A DNA stretch of 64,000 nucleotides, taken from positions 186,001 through 250,000 of the forward strand of contig NC_079235.1 in NCBI RefSeq assembly GCF_028502605.1. The letters are read 5' to 3'. Shown here one piece after another: positions 21,757 to 33,331 of this stretch. Positions within the stretch are counted from its first letter, which is position 1; every line of letters starts with the position of its first letter. Below the pieces are notes generated by a model. That model made no database searches. It was not told the origin of the DNA and worked only from the letters and a program-made list of their open reading frames with translations. The DNA is from Trichoderma breve (Eukaryota > Ascomycota > Sordariomycetes > Hypocreales > Hypocreaceae). The position numbers were made by a program, and so were the translations under genes.

Positions 21757-22790
21757 ATTGTATAGTAGAAAATTTTTATTTCTTAAAGTTATTCCGTTGA
21801 CCAGCTCCCTTCTCTATCATAGGACGAACTTCCCAGGTATATAAGATACCGAAATGCCCAAAGAATGAGCATAAACCCTCAAGCAGCAATCGTCTTTCAT
21901 AGGGCGCGGCTAAAACGTTGGCCAATTGCACAGCTCTTGAGCGGTTAGATGCGGCCTCGAATGGCTTAACCGTATTGCCTATTACGCAGGCTTCATAGCA
22001 ATGGCTTCAAGTAAACATGCGTGGCATCAAAGCAGGATGTTAATTGTTCCTGAATAGCCGGTGTATCTCTTCTATGAGTTAGGTAACTTTGTGTGCATGT
22101 TAATCTGCTGACGTTTCCACATAAATACCAATTGTAGAGGGAGTCGTAGATAAGAAGAAGCATTACATTGCAACAAGGCACAAATTAAGCTTAAACGATC
22201 AGCTCAATTCAGAACGTTCAGGTAATATAATGACACAACCGAGATTCCTTTAATCTACGGGCCTGTGAGACATTTGTTTGTATGGAGACCCCTGTTTTTA
22301 CAGACATTTGAGTTTCACCGGTCGAAATAAGTCGCGATAAGAAGGGAACCGCGAACCGTGATCGCGTATTAGTAAGCGTGTCGAGATACGCGGCTCAGTT
22401 GCCCATTGACCAGGCAAGGGCGAAGAACAGAGTTCTTAGAAAAGGGAAAAGGAAAGAAAAAATGTTTGTTGTAATGAGTTGCCGTTTTCACTAAATAACT
22501 TTTATTGGCACAAAGAACATTAACCGCATTGGACGGCAACGAAGCTGGAATTATTCCTGAGACTTCGGCCTGTTGAGTATCCAATTGCAGGAATAATTGA
22601 ATCTACGGGTTTACAGGTTCTGAACCTCCCAGCATTATGTAGAGCCAAATGGAACTTGCTTCATAGTAACGTAGATTAAATTAAGTCGTATTGTGTGACA
22701 CAAGAGCTCAAAGCATTAACGTGATGCAGTTTTCAAGAATTATTTTTTTTCATTCTATTTGACAGTCTCTAGGTTAGGTAACATTGCCTG
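21757..22790. other. Intergenic region
   Basis: 1,034 AT-rich bases between two minus-strand oxidoreductase genes, including the dehydrogenase promoter. No supported gene, RNA or repeat. Confidence 0.55.
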
Positions 22791-23777
22791 CTAATGCTTG
22801 ACCACAATCTTTCCACCAGCATCATGAGAATCCAGCATCTCGTGCGCCTTTTGGATGTCCTTATACTCGAAAACAACTGCGGGCTTTGCATCCCATGCTC
22901 CCTTCTCGATCTTGCTGACAATATCCTGAAGGGGAATGCCAGACATGGGAAAGTCTGGTGAGCCCAACACCTTGCTGTGGAATAAACTGAAGTGTACTCC
23001 CGAGTCCATCTGGATCATGGGGTTGAAGTCGACGACAGGATCCAAGCCACCAAGCCAACCTGCTTGAAGCATGCGTCCACCAGGTCGAGCCAAAGAGATA
23101 GATTCCAGCAAAACTCGGTTACCGATCAAGTTCAGGACCTTGTCGAATTTAAAGCCACTGGGGAATTCTGACTGGAGACCCTCGTGCTCGAGTTTGGCAT
23201 CAACGGCGCCCTTCGCCTTGACAAAGTCGAACCTCTCTTTCCGTCTAGTTGTCGCTGTAACTTTGGCACCGGCGTCAACAGCTAAGTTAAGAGCGGCTTG
23301 GCCGATAGTTGATGTTGAGCCGCGAATAAGCAGTGTCTCGCCAGGCTTCAGATCGAGAACTGTGAACAAACAAGAGTATGCTGTGGAGTAAACTTCTGGA
23401 ACAACGGCGAGTTGCTCCCAAGGAAGCTCTGTTTTGACTGGGACGACATTCGCAATTGGAACATTGACGAATGAACCGTAACCTCCAGGACGATTCCTGC
23501 CCATGCCTCCCATGACACCGACAACTTTGGTGCCAACTGCGATCTCGCCGCTTGGGCAAGCTGCGACAATTCCAACGCATTCTAAACCGGAAATTGGATT
23601 CCACTCATCCCATTCGCCCTTGCGCATGTGCATTTCGGCATGATTGACGCCAAAAGCGTGGACTTCCACAAGCACCTCTCCGTTAACGGGTTCTGGCTTA
23701 GGCACTTGTTGAATCTGGAGAACTTCGGGTCCTCCAAATTTTGATATAACAATGGCGTCCATAGTGGTATTGGCCAT
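22791..23777 (-). CDS. Quinone oxidoreductase-like MDR protein
   Basis: Intronless medium-chain reductase of 328 residues. The N-terminus (MDAIVISKFGGPEVLQIQQV) and GVNHAEMHMRKGEW are typical of the zinc-free quinone oxidoreductase branch. The catalytic and structural zinc ligands of alcohol dehydrogenases are absent. The cofactor-binding core is LLIRGSTSTIGQAALNLA (about residues 147-164), with TTRRKER downstream, which favours NADPH. The C-terminus EMLDSHDAGGKIVVKH is standard. Expected reaction: NADPH-dependent reduction of a quinone or enone, in the cytosol. The start ATG is preceded by a second in-frame candidate (MANTTMDA versus MDA); the first was used. Normal length and no damage. Confidence 0.9.
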   Translation of the reverse strand: MANTTMDAIVISKFGGPEVLQIQQVPKPEPVNGEVLVEVHAFGVNHAEMHMRKGEWDEWNPISGLECVGIVAACPSGEIAVGTKVVGVMGGMGRNRPGGYGSFVNVPIANVVPVKTELPWEQLAVVPEVYSTAYSCLFTVLDLKPGETLLIRGSTSTIGQAALNLAVDAGAKVTATTRRKERFDFVKAKGAVDAKLEHEGLQSEFPSGFKFDKVLNLIGNRVLLESISLARPGGRMLQAGWLGGLDPVVDFNPMIQMDSGVHFSLFHSKVLGSPDFPMSGIPLQDIVSKIEKGAWDAKPAVVFEYKDIQKAHEMLDSHDAGGKIVVKH

Positions 23778-25241
23778 CGTGTCTTAAGGCTAGGTAGATG
23801 TTGTTTGGTTGTGAGGTATTGCCGAGACTCAAATTTCAATGTGTGAATCTAAATTAACAGTGCAATGCAATGAGTTCAGAGGATGAAACATAAAGATCAA
23901 GGTTGAGGTGGCACATTCTCTATTTATACAGGTTAATGTGTATGATACTGACGCCACCGACATAGTCTTGATGTGACAAATCTGGTCGCCGTTCTAGCTG
24001 CCAATCTCATACGCTGAATGACTACGCATTGCTTTAGGTAGATAGTAAACGTCGGCGTTGCCCTGATTTGTCAAGGGCGCATTAAAAAATTTACAACTGC
24101 ATCTCTGATGATGTAACTGTAGACATATATGAGTTTGTCTGGCGATATCTACCCTTTACATATGTTAATAATACGGGCTCCTCCGTATGAGCTCTTTAAT
24201 CCAGGCTAATGGAATGGCTCATATGCAAGTTCAGGGAGCAGCAATCTCTGTTTCTGGTTTAGCGCATGCCGTATTCTAGAGAGTAAGAGCTTGCAAAGCT
24301 GCGAAATGCTGTAGTCCGTGATTTCCGCCAATTGCCGAATGGCATTGTGCTTGCTGCATCTCCGCTCCGGAGAAAGCTTGCCGAAGTCTAGTCCTAATAA
24401 CGTCATAAAAATGTTGCGTTTATGCCTAGAAAGAGTCAAGCCATATTTTGCTTCAAAACATACGGAACAGGTATCTCTGTGTAAATGCAAACGAAAGCAC
24501 GCACTGCGAGCATTGTATATAAACTCACAGCCTCTGCTTGTCGCGTGTCATGTCTTCTCAGAGAGGGGTATTGTTACTTATTCGCGAAATATTGCGAGGT
24601 TTCAATTTAGCTCTGGTGGGAAATCTAGTGTCTCTCTTCCTGCTGCGATATCTGAATGAAAAGGAACCTATAGCTCATACATTAGATGGCAGGATTGGTG
24701 CGACATTAGTTGATTAGTCAAGGCAAAATGGAAATGAGCATTGTCTCTTTTTGGATGTCCTCAGTTTCATTTTATTCTTTTAATTGTTTAAACTTTTCGC
24801 TCTTCCCGTCTGGCGAGGCTAGGATTCAGCGACTGCTTTTATCGGGCAATTAGCGCACGACATTGTGTGGCGCGAAACCAGCATTTCCCCCATGAGGTTT
24901 AGTGGGTGACGTCGCTACGAATGAAGGCTGGAAACTCGAGCTATGAGATAGGTTTCGCTGAGGGATTCCATATCGAGCTCTGACGTGACTTGACAACTAA
25001 CGTGGAATCAACATATTCCTAGTTGAGTATGAGAAAACGATAGGAGAGAAACTCGACTTTCTTAGATGCTAAATGGTATAAATTCCCACGTTGAGTGTCG
25101 TTGAAGGAATTCAGTATACCAATAGTCCAACACTTCAACATTATCAGTAAACACCAACAAGCGTCAAGATACTACAAAGTAGTATTACCATCACCAGGAA
25201 CACATCAAACATATTTATCGAATAGTTAAAGAGAAAAAAAG
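23778..25241. other. Divergent intergenic region
   Basis: 1,464 bases between the minus-strand quinone oxidoreductase and the plus-strand hydrolase, so both promoters lie here. Overlapping frames on both strands at 24.2-24.7 kb (94 and 113 codons) show no recognisable features and are taken as chance. Confidence 0.55.
25077..25082 (+). promoter_or_regulatory. TATA box of the dehalogenase-like hydrolase
   Basis: TATAAA about 160 bases upstream of the ATG at 25242, followed by a CA-rich leader of the kind often seen in well-expressed fungal genes. Confidence 0.5.
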
Positions 25242-26102
25242 ATGGCCGCAACTCAGAACATTCGTGTAGCGCTGCCCAAGAGTGGCGTAAACGTCTTTTA
25301 TCGGGAGCAGAGTCCCACACAACCTTCCAAGACGATCCTCCTACTTCATGGCTTCCCGTCCTCGTCGCATCAGTATCGGAACATAATTCCCTTACTCGCT
25401 ACCAAGTATCGAGTCATTGCCCCAGACTTTCCTGGATTCGGATTTACCGAAACACCTGAAGGCTTCAAATACACGTTTGACTCGCTCACGGATGTCCTTG
25501 CCGAGTTTCTAGACTTACTCTCCATTACCAAATTTTCGGTCTATGTCTTTGACTATGGCGCACCAGTGGGTTTGCGACTAGCCCTGCGTCGCCCAGAGGC
25601 AGTTGAGGGAATTATTACACAAAACGGAAATGCCTACGTGGAGGGTTTCGGCGACGTCTGGGGACCTATCAAGGATTTTTGGGCTAGCAAGAACACCTCG
25701 GATGATCGATCCAAGCTGGCCGATGCCATGTTGAACTTTGACATCACCAAGTTCCAATACGAGAATGGCACTCCGGACCTTCAGACAATTGCGCCTGAGT
25801 CTTACACACTGGACTACACTTTGCTGCAGCGCCCAGGCAGGAAGGACGCCCAACTCGATCTCTTTATGGACTATCAGAATAATGTCCCATTGTATGAGAA
25901 ATTTCACGAATATTTCCGGTCCTCTCAGGTACCTCTGTTGGCAATCTGGGGCAAGAACGATGTGTTTTTTATCCCTCCCGGGGCTGAAGCATATAAGAAA
26001 GACTTGCCCAACGCAACCGTTAAACTAATTGACGCTGGTCATTTTGCAGTTGAGAGCGATGGGCCGCTGATTGCGAAGGAGGTAGCACAGTTCCTAGGAT
26101 AG
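25242..26102 (+). CDS. Alpha/beta hydrolase with Asp nucleophile (haloalkane dehalogenase-like)
   Basis: Intronless hydrolase of 286 residues. The oxyanion region LLLHGFPSSSHQYRN (33-47) and PDFPGFGFTETP (61-72) are standard. The nucleophile elbow VFDYGAPVG carries aspartate (D104) instead of serine, as in haloalkane dehalogenases and epoxide hydrolases. The acid is D240 in WGKNDVFF and the base H267 in DAGHFAVE. The triad Asp-Asp-His is therefore complete and implies chemistry through a covalent alkyl- or acyl-aspartate. From memory, the whole protein is closest in style to bacterial hydrolases with NGNAYVEGF and WGKND motifs. Together with the lack of introns this makes horizontal acquisition plausible but untested. 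No signal peptide. The real substrate is unknown. Confidence 0.9.
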   Translation: MAATQNIRVALPKSGVNVFYREQSPTQPSKTILLLHGFPSSSHQYRNIIPLLATKYRVIAPDFPGFGFTETPEGFKYTFDSLTDVLAEFLDLLSITKFSVYVFDYGAPVGLRLALRRPEAVEGIITQNGNAYVEGFGDVWGPIKDFWASKNTSDDRSKLADAMLNFDITKFQYENGTPDLQTIAPESYTLDYTLLQRPGRKDAQLDLFMDYQNNVPLYEKFHEYFRSSQVPLLAIWGKNDVFFIPPGAEAYKKDLPNATVKLIDAGHFAVESDGPLIAKEVAQFLG

Positions 26103-26640
26103 CTTACAGAAAATTAGGCGCTAAATTCACATTATTACACCATATTATCTTGTTACATAGTTGTGTGTGGCTCCGTGACAAATCTTTATTTGAACTGCAC
26201 CTGCGCAAGTTGCGGGATGGCTATTCAGCTCTAAGCACTCCATACCTAGCAGGTCAGTAAAGAGTTGCATGTTCCCGGTCATGCCGGTAAAGGTGCACAG
26301 TGTCACTTTATGCTAACAAAAGCGTAGTAAATTGACGAGAGTATCTTATAAGAAAGGCTCAATAAACTTAAATTCTTGGTTGTGGCGAGACGGGTAGAAC
26401 TTGTGAATTTGCTTACCCAAAGAGCCTAATTAATGGCTGAGGTGGTGGAGCGCGTTGCGCCATCGCTTTTAGCTTACTTCTAGTCTCACTCGACTCGATG
26501 GGACAGACAAGGAGCTCTCTATATATTTTGGTAATAAAGACACAACACTCGCAACCATCTATTCTCCTTACATTCCCTGCTATATTTCGTGGTATACACT
26601 TACCTTTCCCTGTCAACTGACTCCTGCCACATTTCTCCTG
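26103..26640. other. Intergenic region
   Basis: 538 bases between the hydrolase and the next plus-strand gene; it contains the latter's promoter. Nothing else recognised. Confidence 0.5.
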
Positions 26641-28329
26641 ATGGATGATAGAAGAAGTAAGCCAATGCGCCTTACGCTATGCTGAGACAATCCATGTAGC
26701 GCTAACAGCGAGTCCCTAGGACAACCGGAACGCAACCGTGATGGTAACCGTGATAGCAACCGCCCCCGGTTTGAGTTCATAACTGTCTCTGGAACAAACA
26801 TTCGTGGCGATACTGAAACTCGGAGGCGTGTCAGAAGCCGAGCGCAAGCTGATTATCGTCGGCGCAACCCACCTCCACCGCGGAATGCTTTGACCGTTGA
26901 CCTTGATGTTGGGTCATGGCTTCAGGCTTTATCGCGCGATGCAGCTCTGAGACCACAGCTCGGTGAACCAGCGCCGCTAGATTTGCAACAGGTCAATGAA
27001 ACGATACAGATTAACCCAGCAGGACACGAACTCATAGGCGGAAGAGAGGGTGCTGGCATTTTTTTGCTGGTGCCCTCGGATCAGAGGCCACGCGCCCGCC
27101 AGTTATGGAATCATTGTTCGTTAAATGTATTCCCCCTTCTGCTTATTTAGTTTGCTCACCATTGTGGTTTAGTGTACGGCGGAGGCTGCGTCATCTTCAA
27201 ATCTATGATTGAGATTGGGTTTCTCGATATTCTACAGGGATCCGCATCACTTACACAGATGCTGTCGTCTTCCGCTTGGCACAGGAAGCAGGTGGGGACT
27301 GGGGATCACGAGAGTAGCATAGATTATGCGAGATACTCTCTCATGGCCACAAGAGCATTACGACTACGGTTGGATGATCCGACCCAGAGAGCCAATCTCG
27401 AAACCATCATAGCAATTCTCACGTTTGCGGCGTTCGCAGTAGGTGTTGATTGAACCTTCTTACATAACGAGATTTTGTTGGACTGACCGATTATAGAATC
27501 TGACAAGCAACCCGCATCTCATTAACGTGCATCTTGATGGACTCTCTCACGCCATCAGTGGTGTTGGTGGCCTAACGGCGCTTCAGCATCTGCCTATTAT
27601 TTGGATGATGATGTATTGGTATGGTCCCAGTTCTTCATGCTCCATGTTGTCGCAAATGTAACTCATTGTTCTCTTAGGATTGATATACGCGGCAGCTATC
27701 TCCAAGATATAAAACCACGCTATCCCCAGCCATATGATATCTTATCAACTGAGAGCCGACTCCGAATTGCCACAATGCCCGCGGCGAGACCATCCGATAG
27801 CGACAGCACACTAAGCCAGGATCCAGCAGTTGTCCACATTTTTGATGCGATACAGCAGGTCAATTCTATTTTAACTGCCGAAGCAAATGCACGAGGCGAC
27901 GCGTTCTGGCGAACAGTTCTGTTCCCGGGCTTTCACTTTGCCCCGATTCTTTACGACCTTTTATCATTACCTAGGGAGACGGACGGTGTGTCTACACAAT
28001 TTTCAAAGCGAAGAGAATGCTTCCGGCTGGCCGGTATCCTTTACATTAGTGAAGTGCGGGCTAAATTTGGGATGGACAACACCGGAGCCACATCGTACGC
28101 ATATAAGTTATTACTGGCATTGAAGAGTCGCGATATGTTGGTCTCATGGGGTAGCGACAACGACTTCTTACTCTGGAGCCTCGTTATTGGATCTGTCTCC
28201 CTATGCGTACCCGAAACCCTGCGTCTTGAGTTTATGGAACTTTTGTCAGAATACCCATCTATCACCGGAGTTGCATCTCTTCGCGACGCTATACCCCCTG
28301 AGTTTCGAAGTTCATATGAAGCTACGTGA
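26641..28329 (+). CDS. Fungal-specific regulator-like protein without zinc cluster (DUF3468 type)
   Basis: Predicted protein of 483 residues of the fungal transcription-factor-like family that keeps the helical middle-homology region but lacks Zn2Cys6. Exons: 26641-26656, 26720-27115, 27173-27438, 27497-27618 and 27678-28329, all in frame. The first junction (16-nt exon, 63-nt intron) and the gttcgt donor at 27116 are the least certain. The N-terminus has the family hallmark: FEFITVSG, then TRRRVRSRAQADYRRR, a basic segment. The C-terminal half (RYSLMATRALRLRLDDP, SWGSDNDFLLWSLVIG, LRLEFMELL) matches this family. Without the first splice the frame would meet a TGA at about 26683. Role in transcription is inferred from family only. 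Two relatives occur at 35.2-36.2 and 57.3-58.9 kb. Confidence 0.75.
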
Positions 28330-28582
28330 CACATTTTGGTGGCAATTTCGGTGATGCAAAATGGAAGCTAATTTGGTTTTGTTCTTCTTGTTTGTGTGCG
28401 GATATACCATTACGCTTTTATGCTCACATGAATATACAACGGAAGGAACATAGATAACATGACGAATAATATGAAAATGACATCAATTCCTACAATTGGG
28501 TACCCGGAGCATAGGTTAACTGTAGATGATCATTACAATGATTGCAACATATCGCGCTGATCATGATAAACTCTTTCCCGCC

Positions 28583-30304
28583 TTAGGGCCTCCAGCGAAA
28601 TCCCGGATGCTTCCAATCAAGGTCTTCAATTTCCTCTGGAGATAGGCCATTCAGCTGTTCTTCGACATTGCGGCCATCTCGTTTGCGGTTATCTCTAATC
28701 ATCCACACCAACATAGCGCTGCTCACAATGAGCACCATTGTCGTGGTAGCAAGATTGAGACCATTGCCGATGTGAAAATTGGGTGCATCAAAAGGCAAGA
28801 AGCTCCATGTTGAGATGAGACCCCCAATATTGCCAAGCATGACTAAAAAAGCATTGTTAGCACGACGGAGGTTGATACTGGCATCGTTATAGTGATTGAG
28901 TGAAGTAAGAATGTGAAATACCTGTAAAGCCGATTGCACTGCTTCTTGCCGAATCAGTAACAACGTTGGCGCTCACTTGCGAATTAACCATTGGGCCAAG
29001 AGCAAAGACTGAACTCGTGATCAAGAACGTTGCGCCATATCTGACCCTTGGATTGGTGCTCGCCAGAAACATAATGTACCCCGTCATCCCCAGCGGTGCA
29101 CTAGCAGCAATGATGATTTGACGACGGTCGATGTGCCAACTGAGAAGAGGGAACACGACAGTAAAGAATGCACCAACAATATATGGCGGTACCGTATAGA
29201 GTTGTTGGGAGATGACACTGTTGTGAGGATAGATCGTCTGTACCACTGTTGGCGTGAAGAAAGCAAGTCCCTGTACTGTGATGTTAACAAAAAGAAAGAT
29301 GATGGCGGTGGAAATTGTCATTGGATTTTTGATTCCACGAAGCATCTTCTTTTTGTCCATTTTGTCAAGAAGAGTTGTTGTTCCTACACGTTCGGACTTG
29401 ATTCGAGCAATGCAAAGATCCCTTTCGTCCTGGGTCAACCAACGCGCTGTTGATGGTCGATCAGTAATGGTGAAGAAAGAGATTACTGATAACCCAACCG
29501 TGATAACACCCTCAATGGCAAAAATCATGCGCCAAGATGTAAAACTGCCAAAATGGGGTAGTTTGAGAATGGCGGATGCGAGAAGCCCACCGAAGGCTCC
29601 GGCCAAAGGGGCCATAACCAGATACATGGCCAGCCGAAACGCCAGTTCAGACCGGCGATACCAGCGACTCAGGTAATAAGCTATACCTGGCAGTAAACCA
29701 GTCTCAAACGCTCCGAGAAAGAAGCGTACTGCGCAAGCTTGAGCCTTGTTGTGGACAAGAGCAGTAAATATGGAGCAGAGGCCAAACCCGAGAGACGAGG
29801 CAGGGATAAACCATCCTGGCCCCATCCACTTGCACAGAATATTGCTGGGAATCTCGAGTATAATGTAAGAGATGTAGAAGATAGACAAAACAGTATTGTA
29901 GTCGTAGCCAGTTAGGCCTAAGTCTTTTTCGAACCCTGCAAGGCGTGCATTTCCTTGGCCAAGGTCAGCACATTGAAATTCCCACAGTTATGGCATTGGA
30001 GGAGAAGCAACATACCAATGTTTGCTCTGTCAATGAAACAGAAGAGATACAGCAGGGCAACTGATGGAAGTAAATAGAGGTCGAGCTTCCAACGCAGCCT
30101 GGCTTCAGCTTTCGGATCTAGCTCTACAAGAGACTGTCCATACCTGGTACGCACAAATGTTTAATACCTTGTCATCTTAGAAGAAGAATGGGAGAATTAC
30201 TCGTCTGTTGCGGCTTGCCCACGTTCAGCAGCATCATGTAACTTCTCGTGTTCCACTTCTTGATAATGAGGCTTTGCTATCGTAGAAGCTTCTTCAACCG
30301 ACAT
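28583..30304 (-). CDS. MFS transporter, allantoate permease/Dal5-like
   Basis: Major facilitator of 507 residues in the anion:cation symporter (Dal5/Liz1/Tna1-like) branch, which imports organic anions and vitamins at the plasma membrane. Exons 30304-30201, 30143-30016, 29953-28922 and 28842-28583 join in frame through GT-AG introns. Family landmarks: LRWKLDLYLLPSVALLYLFC with FIDRANIGNARLAGF at the first membrane segment, then IPSNILCKWMGPGWFIP, FFLGAFETGLLPGIAYYLS and YRRSELAFRLA. The C-terminus EEIEDLDWKHPGFRWRP is the typical cytoplasmic tail of this family. About 12 membrane segments are expected. It is transcribed away from the Zn2Cys6 regulator at 30855 with a 550-base shared promoter that holds two matched CGG-N7-CCG sites, so that regulator is the obvious candidate controller. 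Substrate unknown. Confidence 0.93.
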
Positions 30305-30854
30305 ATTGAGACAAAGGTATTAGATCACTCGTTGTAATGAGACAGGTTCAACTGAACTGACAGGGACGAAACGAGATGGAGATAGTGGGCCATCAACGCT
30401 TTTCTAGCAAGATCTAGTTGATTAATCTTAAAACATTTAGCATATTTTAATTTGTCTAGCTCGGATCTACCCCGACTTCTGTCAGCTCGGGTTTGCCCCG
30501 ATCCTTGGCAACCTGGGGGAGTTTCAGGGTGGTTTGGGGTTCACGATGGCTGATTCATCAGCGCAGCCGGCATTATAAAGTAGCGTCGGGACCTCTATCC
30601 GCTATGAATTTCCACAGTGTCCGACTCTTGACCGTCCGACATCCGCACACATATGAAGAGCGACAACCAGCTGTGAACGCGTGTGCATTGCGCGTAGCAA
30701 AGAACAAGAACGTACGACATCCGCAATTTTGAGAACAATTAGTCGGATCGATTGTTATACCATTCTTGCAGTTCATATTTATCTTTCCTCCACCGCGGCC
30801 GCAAATTGTCGATTGGTTGTACCAGCGGATACCTGTATCCGAACCGACAAAGCT
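30305..30854. promoter_or_regulatory. Shared divergent promoter with two CGG-N7-CCG sites
   Basis: 550 bases between the MFS and regulator start codons. Two copies of an inverted CGG repeat occur at 30462-30474 (cggatctaccccg) and 30488-30500 (cgggtttgccccg), repeat to repeat 26 bases. The similarity extends outside the arms (agctcgg at the left and ccccga at the right of both), so they look like two true copies of one site. CGG-N7-CCG is a binding form used by Zn2Cys6 dimers. The sites lie about 160-200 bases upstream of the MFS ATG and 355-395 upstream of the regulator ATG. Confidence 0.6.
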
Positions 30855-33175
30855 ATGCCCCGACATCGAGTCAGGCTTGAGGACAGGAAACGTTCCGTGC
30901 GGGCCTGCGAGGCATGCAGATTATCAAGGAAGCGATGCGATTCCCGACTTCCGTGCTCCTCTTGTTCCCGGAAAGGAATTGGTGCAAGTTGTGTATATGG
31001 CGACAGAGCGAAGCCATCCCCGCCAAATCGCATCGGCTCTGCTCGCGATCGTGAGGGGCTACCGATCCATCATGAGCCTAGAAGCGAAGATGCCCCACAG
31101 CCGCTTCTCGCTCAGAATGCCAGAATGCTCTTGACGGCCAAGGGAGAAAAGGGTGAGAAAGGGAATCAACAGCGAAGATTATGTTGGTTAACCCACTTGA
31201 GACAGTTTACGTGGGCAAGACCGCTGCAATATCGATGCTCCAGTTTCTCCGGAATGTCCTTCGACGGTATGCAGGACCTTCAACTTTCACTGAAAGTCGA
31301 CGGAGTAACTCGATGTTGGAGGCCACTCTGAGGTCCACATCCCACAGGCCTTCCGACTTTGTGGATAACTTGGACCTATCGGAACGAACCGAGTTAATCC
31401 ACTATTACAAAGTTACGGTTCGTGTTGGCGGTACCAGTCTTCCGACATTAACTAGACTCTGCTGACTACTAACCAAGTCAAACGGATTTCTCAATCTACT
31501 CACGGGTGGCATACTGAGCCAGCTTAATTCCGAAACCATTGCTACACCTGAATTCGAAGACACATCGTTGAAGGACGATATAACGGCAGCCTACTTGGTA
31601 ATTGCCATTGGAGCCCACTGCAGAGGTAACGGTGACAAAGATGTCAAGACATCTTCAAACTATTTCGCGGAGGCACAACGCCTCGGCTTCCAGGATATGC
31701 TGCTCAATCCGAGTCTTTCCATGGTGAGAAACTTTATCCTTATGGCGTTTTACATGTTCTGTGCTTGTCGTAGAAACACGGGCCTGTTGTACTTGGGAGT
31801 TGCATCGCGAGCAGCCACTATCCTCGGTTTACACTTACCGGAGTTAAATGCGACTTTACCGGCCGATATACGGACGGCGAGGTAAGTTACTCTCTCGCCT
31901 TGGTATTTACTCACCGCGAACTAATTTGCTGCTGAAGAGTGCAAATATGGAAGAGCCTTCGAGTTCTCGATCTCATTACCAACTCTATACTGGGTAGACC
32001 CAGCGGGACGCAGGATATCCAGCCAGAGGCCCAGGAGGCGAGAGGGAAAACCGAGTTACTCCCTCATACTTCGATGACATTAGATGCCATGTTTGAGTCC
32101 TGCTCTATCGTTGAACTCATAGCACAGAAGATAACTCGCGACGGAACTCTTGACATTCCCACAACCGAAGAGTTCCTGCAGAAATTACGCGGTTGGGCAC
32201 AAGGTCTGCCGCCAACTCTACGTCAACTGTTGACTCGAGAGAACGACGGTTGCGTGGAGGATAACCACCAACAAGCAGCTATTGGCAACATTCATGTAGC
32301 TTGCAACTATTATTTCGGCGTCATGTTAGCTACAAGGCAATTTCTCATCAGCGAGGCTATCACTTGGCTGCAACAAAAACAAGCAAACCAAAATGAGGGA
32401 CAATCCTTTGCGCCTTCTCCATCAGTTGCAAAGGCTCAAGAGCTAGCAAGAGTTTGTACCGACTCTGCTACTTACCTTGTACAAATGTGTCATGACGCTG
32501 GCACATCTGATTTCCTGCTAGGTAATATGTGTATACTTCAGTAAGTTTCGATGCCTAACACCAAAGGCCATTAGAGAAGCTTAAGACTAATCGAGTACTT
32601 ACTTGAGCAGGGCGTGGATTTTCGCCGCGGGACTTATCCTTGGCCTCTCTCTCCTAAGGCCACCCGAAATAACGAGTTCAGAATCGCATTTTTACTTTAC
32701 TTCATCGCAGAACGTCTTGAAACGGATTGCGAAATTGAGTCCTCAGGCACAACGTTACGCCGAAATCTTGTCCGACTTCTCAAGAGCGATCGAAGGATAC
32801 CACCGACAGCTACAAAAAGATTTCTCTTCGAACAATATTCTCTTGGAACGAATATTGAAGCCTACGCCATCTAATGAGAGCGGCAACATTACAACAGGAC
32901 TCCCTTCACCGATGATTAGTCACATGGGGTATTCATCGACTGAAGAGGGAGACAATCCGTCCATCGACTTGCTCGACGGTATGCTAATGCACGAGCCAAG
33001 CGCCATCGCTCTGTCATTACAGAATACTGATGATTTTGGATTCAACATTCTATGGGACGATTACATGTCCACCACAGAACCTCAGGAGGCATCATTCAAT
33101 GGAAATTTTGAGCAATCATCTTGGCGTTTAAATGACCTTACATCAAATTTGTATCAAGAAGGAAGTGGTTCATAA
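30855..33175 (+). CDS. Zn2Cys6 transcription factor
   Basis: Regulator of about 693 residues. Exons 30855-31152, 31206-31417, 31478-31881, 31938-32540 and 32611-33175 join in frame; the second donor could also be six bases earlier (31412). The DNA-binding domain is at the N-terminus: C18-x2-C21-x6-C28-x5-C34-x2-C37-x8-C46, with basic residues RLSRKRC. The fungal-specific middle-homology domain follows (YVGKTAAISMLQFLR, NGFLNLLTGG, ADIRTARVQIWKSLRVLD), then a second helical half with CNYYFGVMLATRQFL. The acidic, Ser/Asn/Gln-rich C-terminal 100 residues could be an activation region. The arrangement matches regulators of small-molecule catabolism. It is divergent from the MFS transporter. The start was chosen at MPRHRVRLED because the upstream frame has no family features. 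Confidence 0.92.
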
Positions 33176-33331
33176 TATCCATCTAGATATCATCTTGTTT
33201 TCTTTACCGGGACAGTGTCAATGGTTTCTGCCTCAAGTTTTTATGCATGAACGAACATTTACGCCGAAGTTAAAATGTTATATTAGTCCAATCTAAAGTA
33301 TATTGGCGCTTGGTAGCCGCTGAAGTAATGA

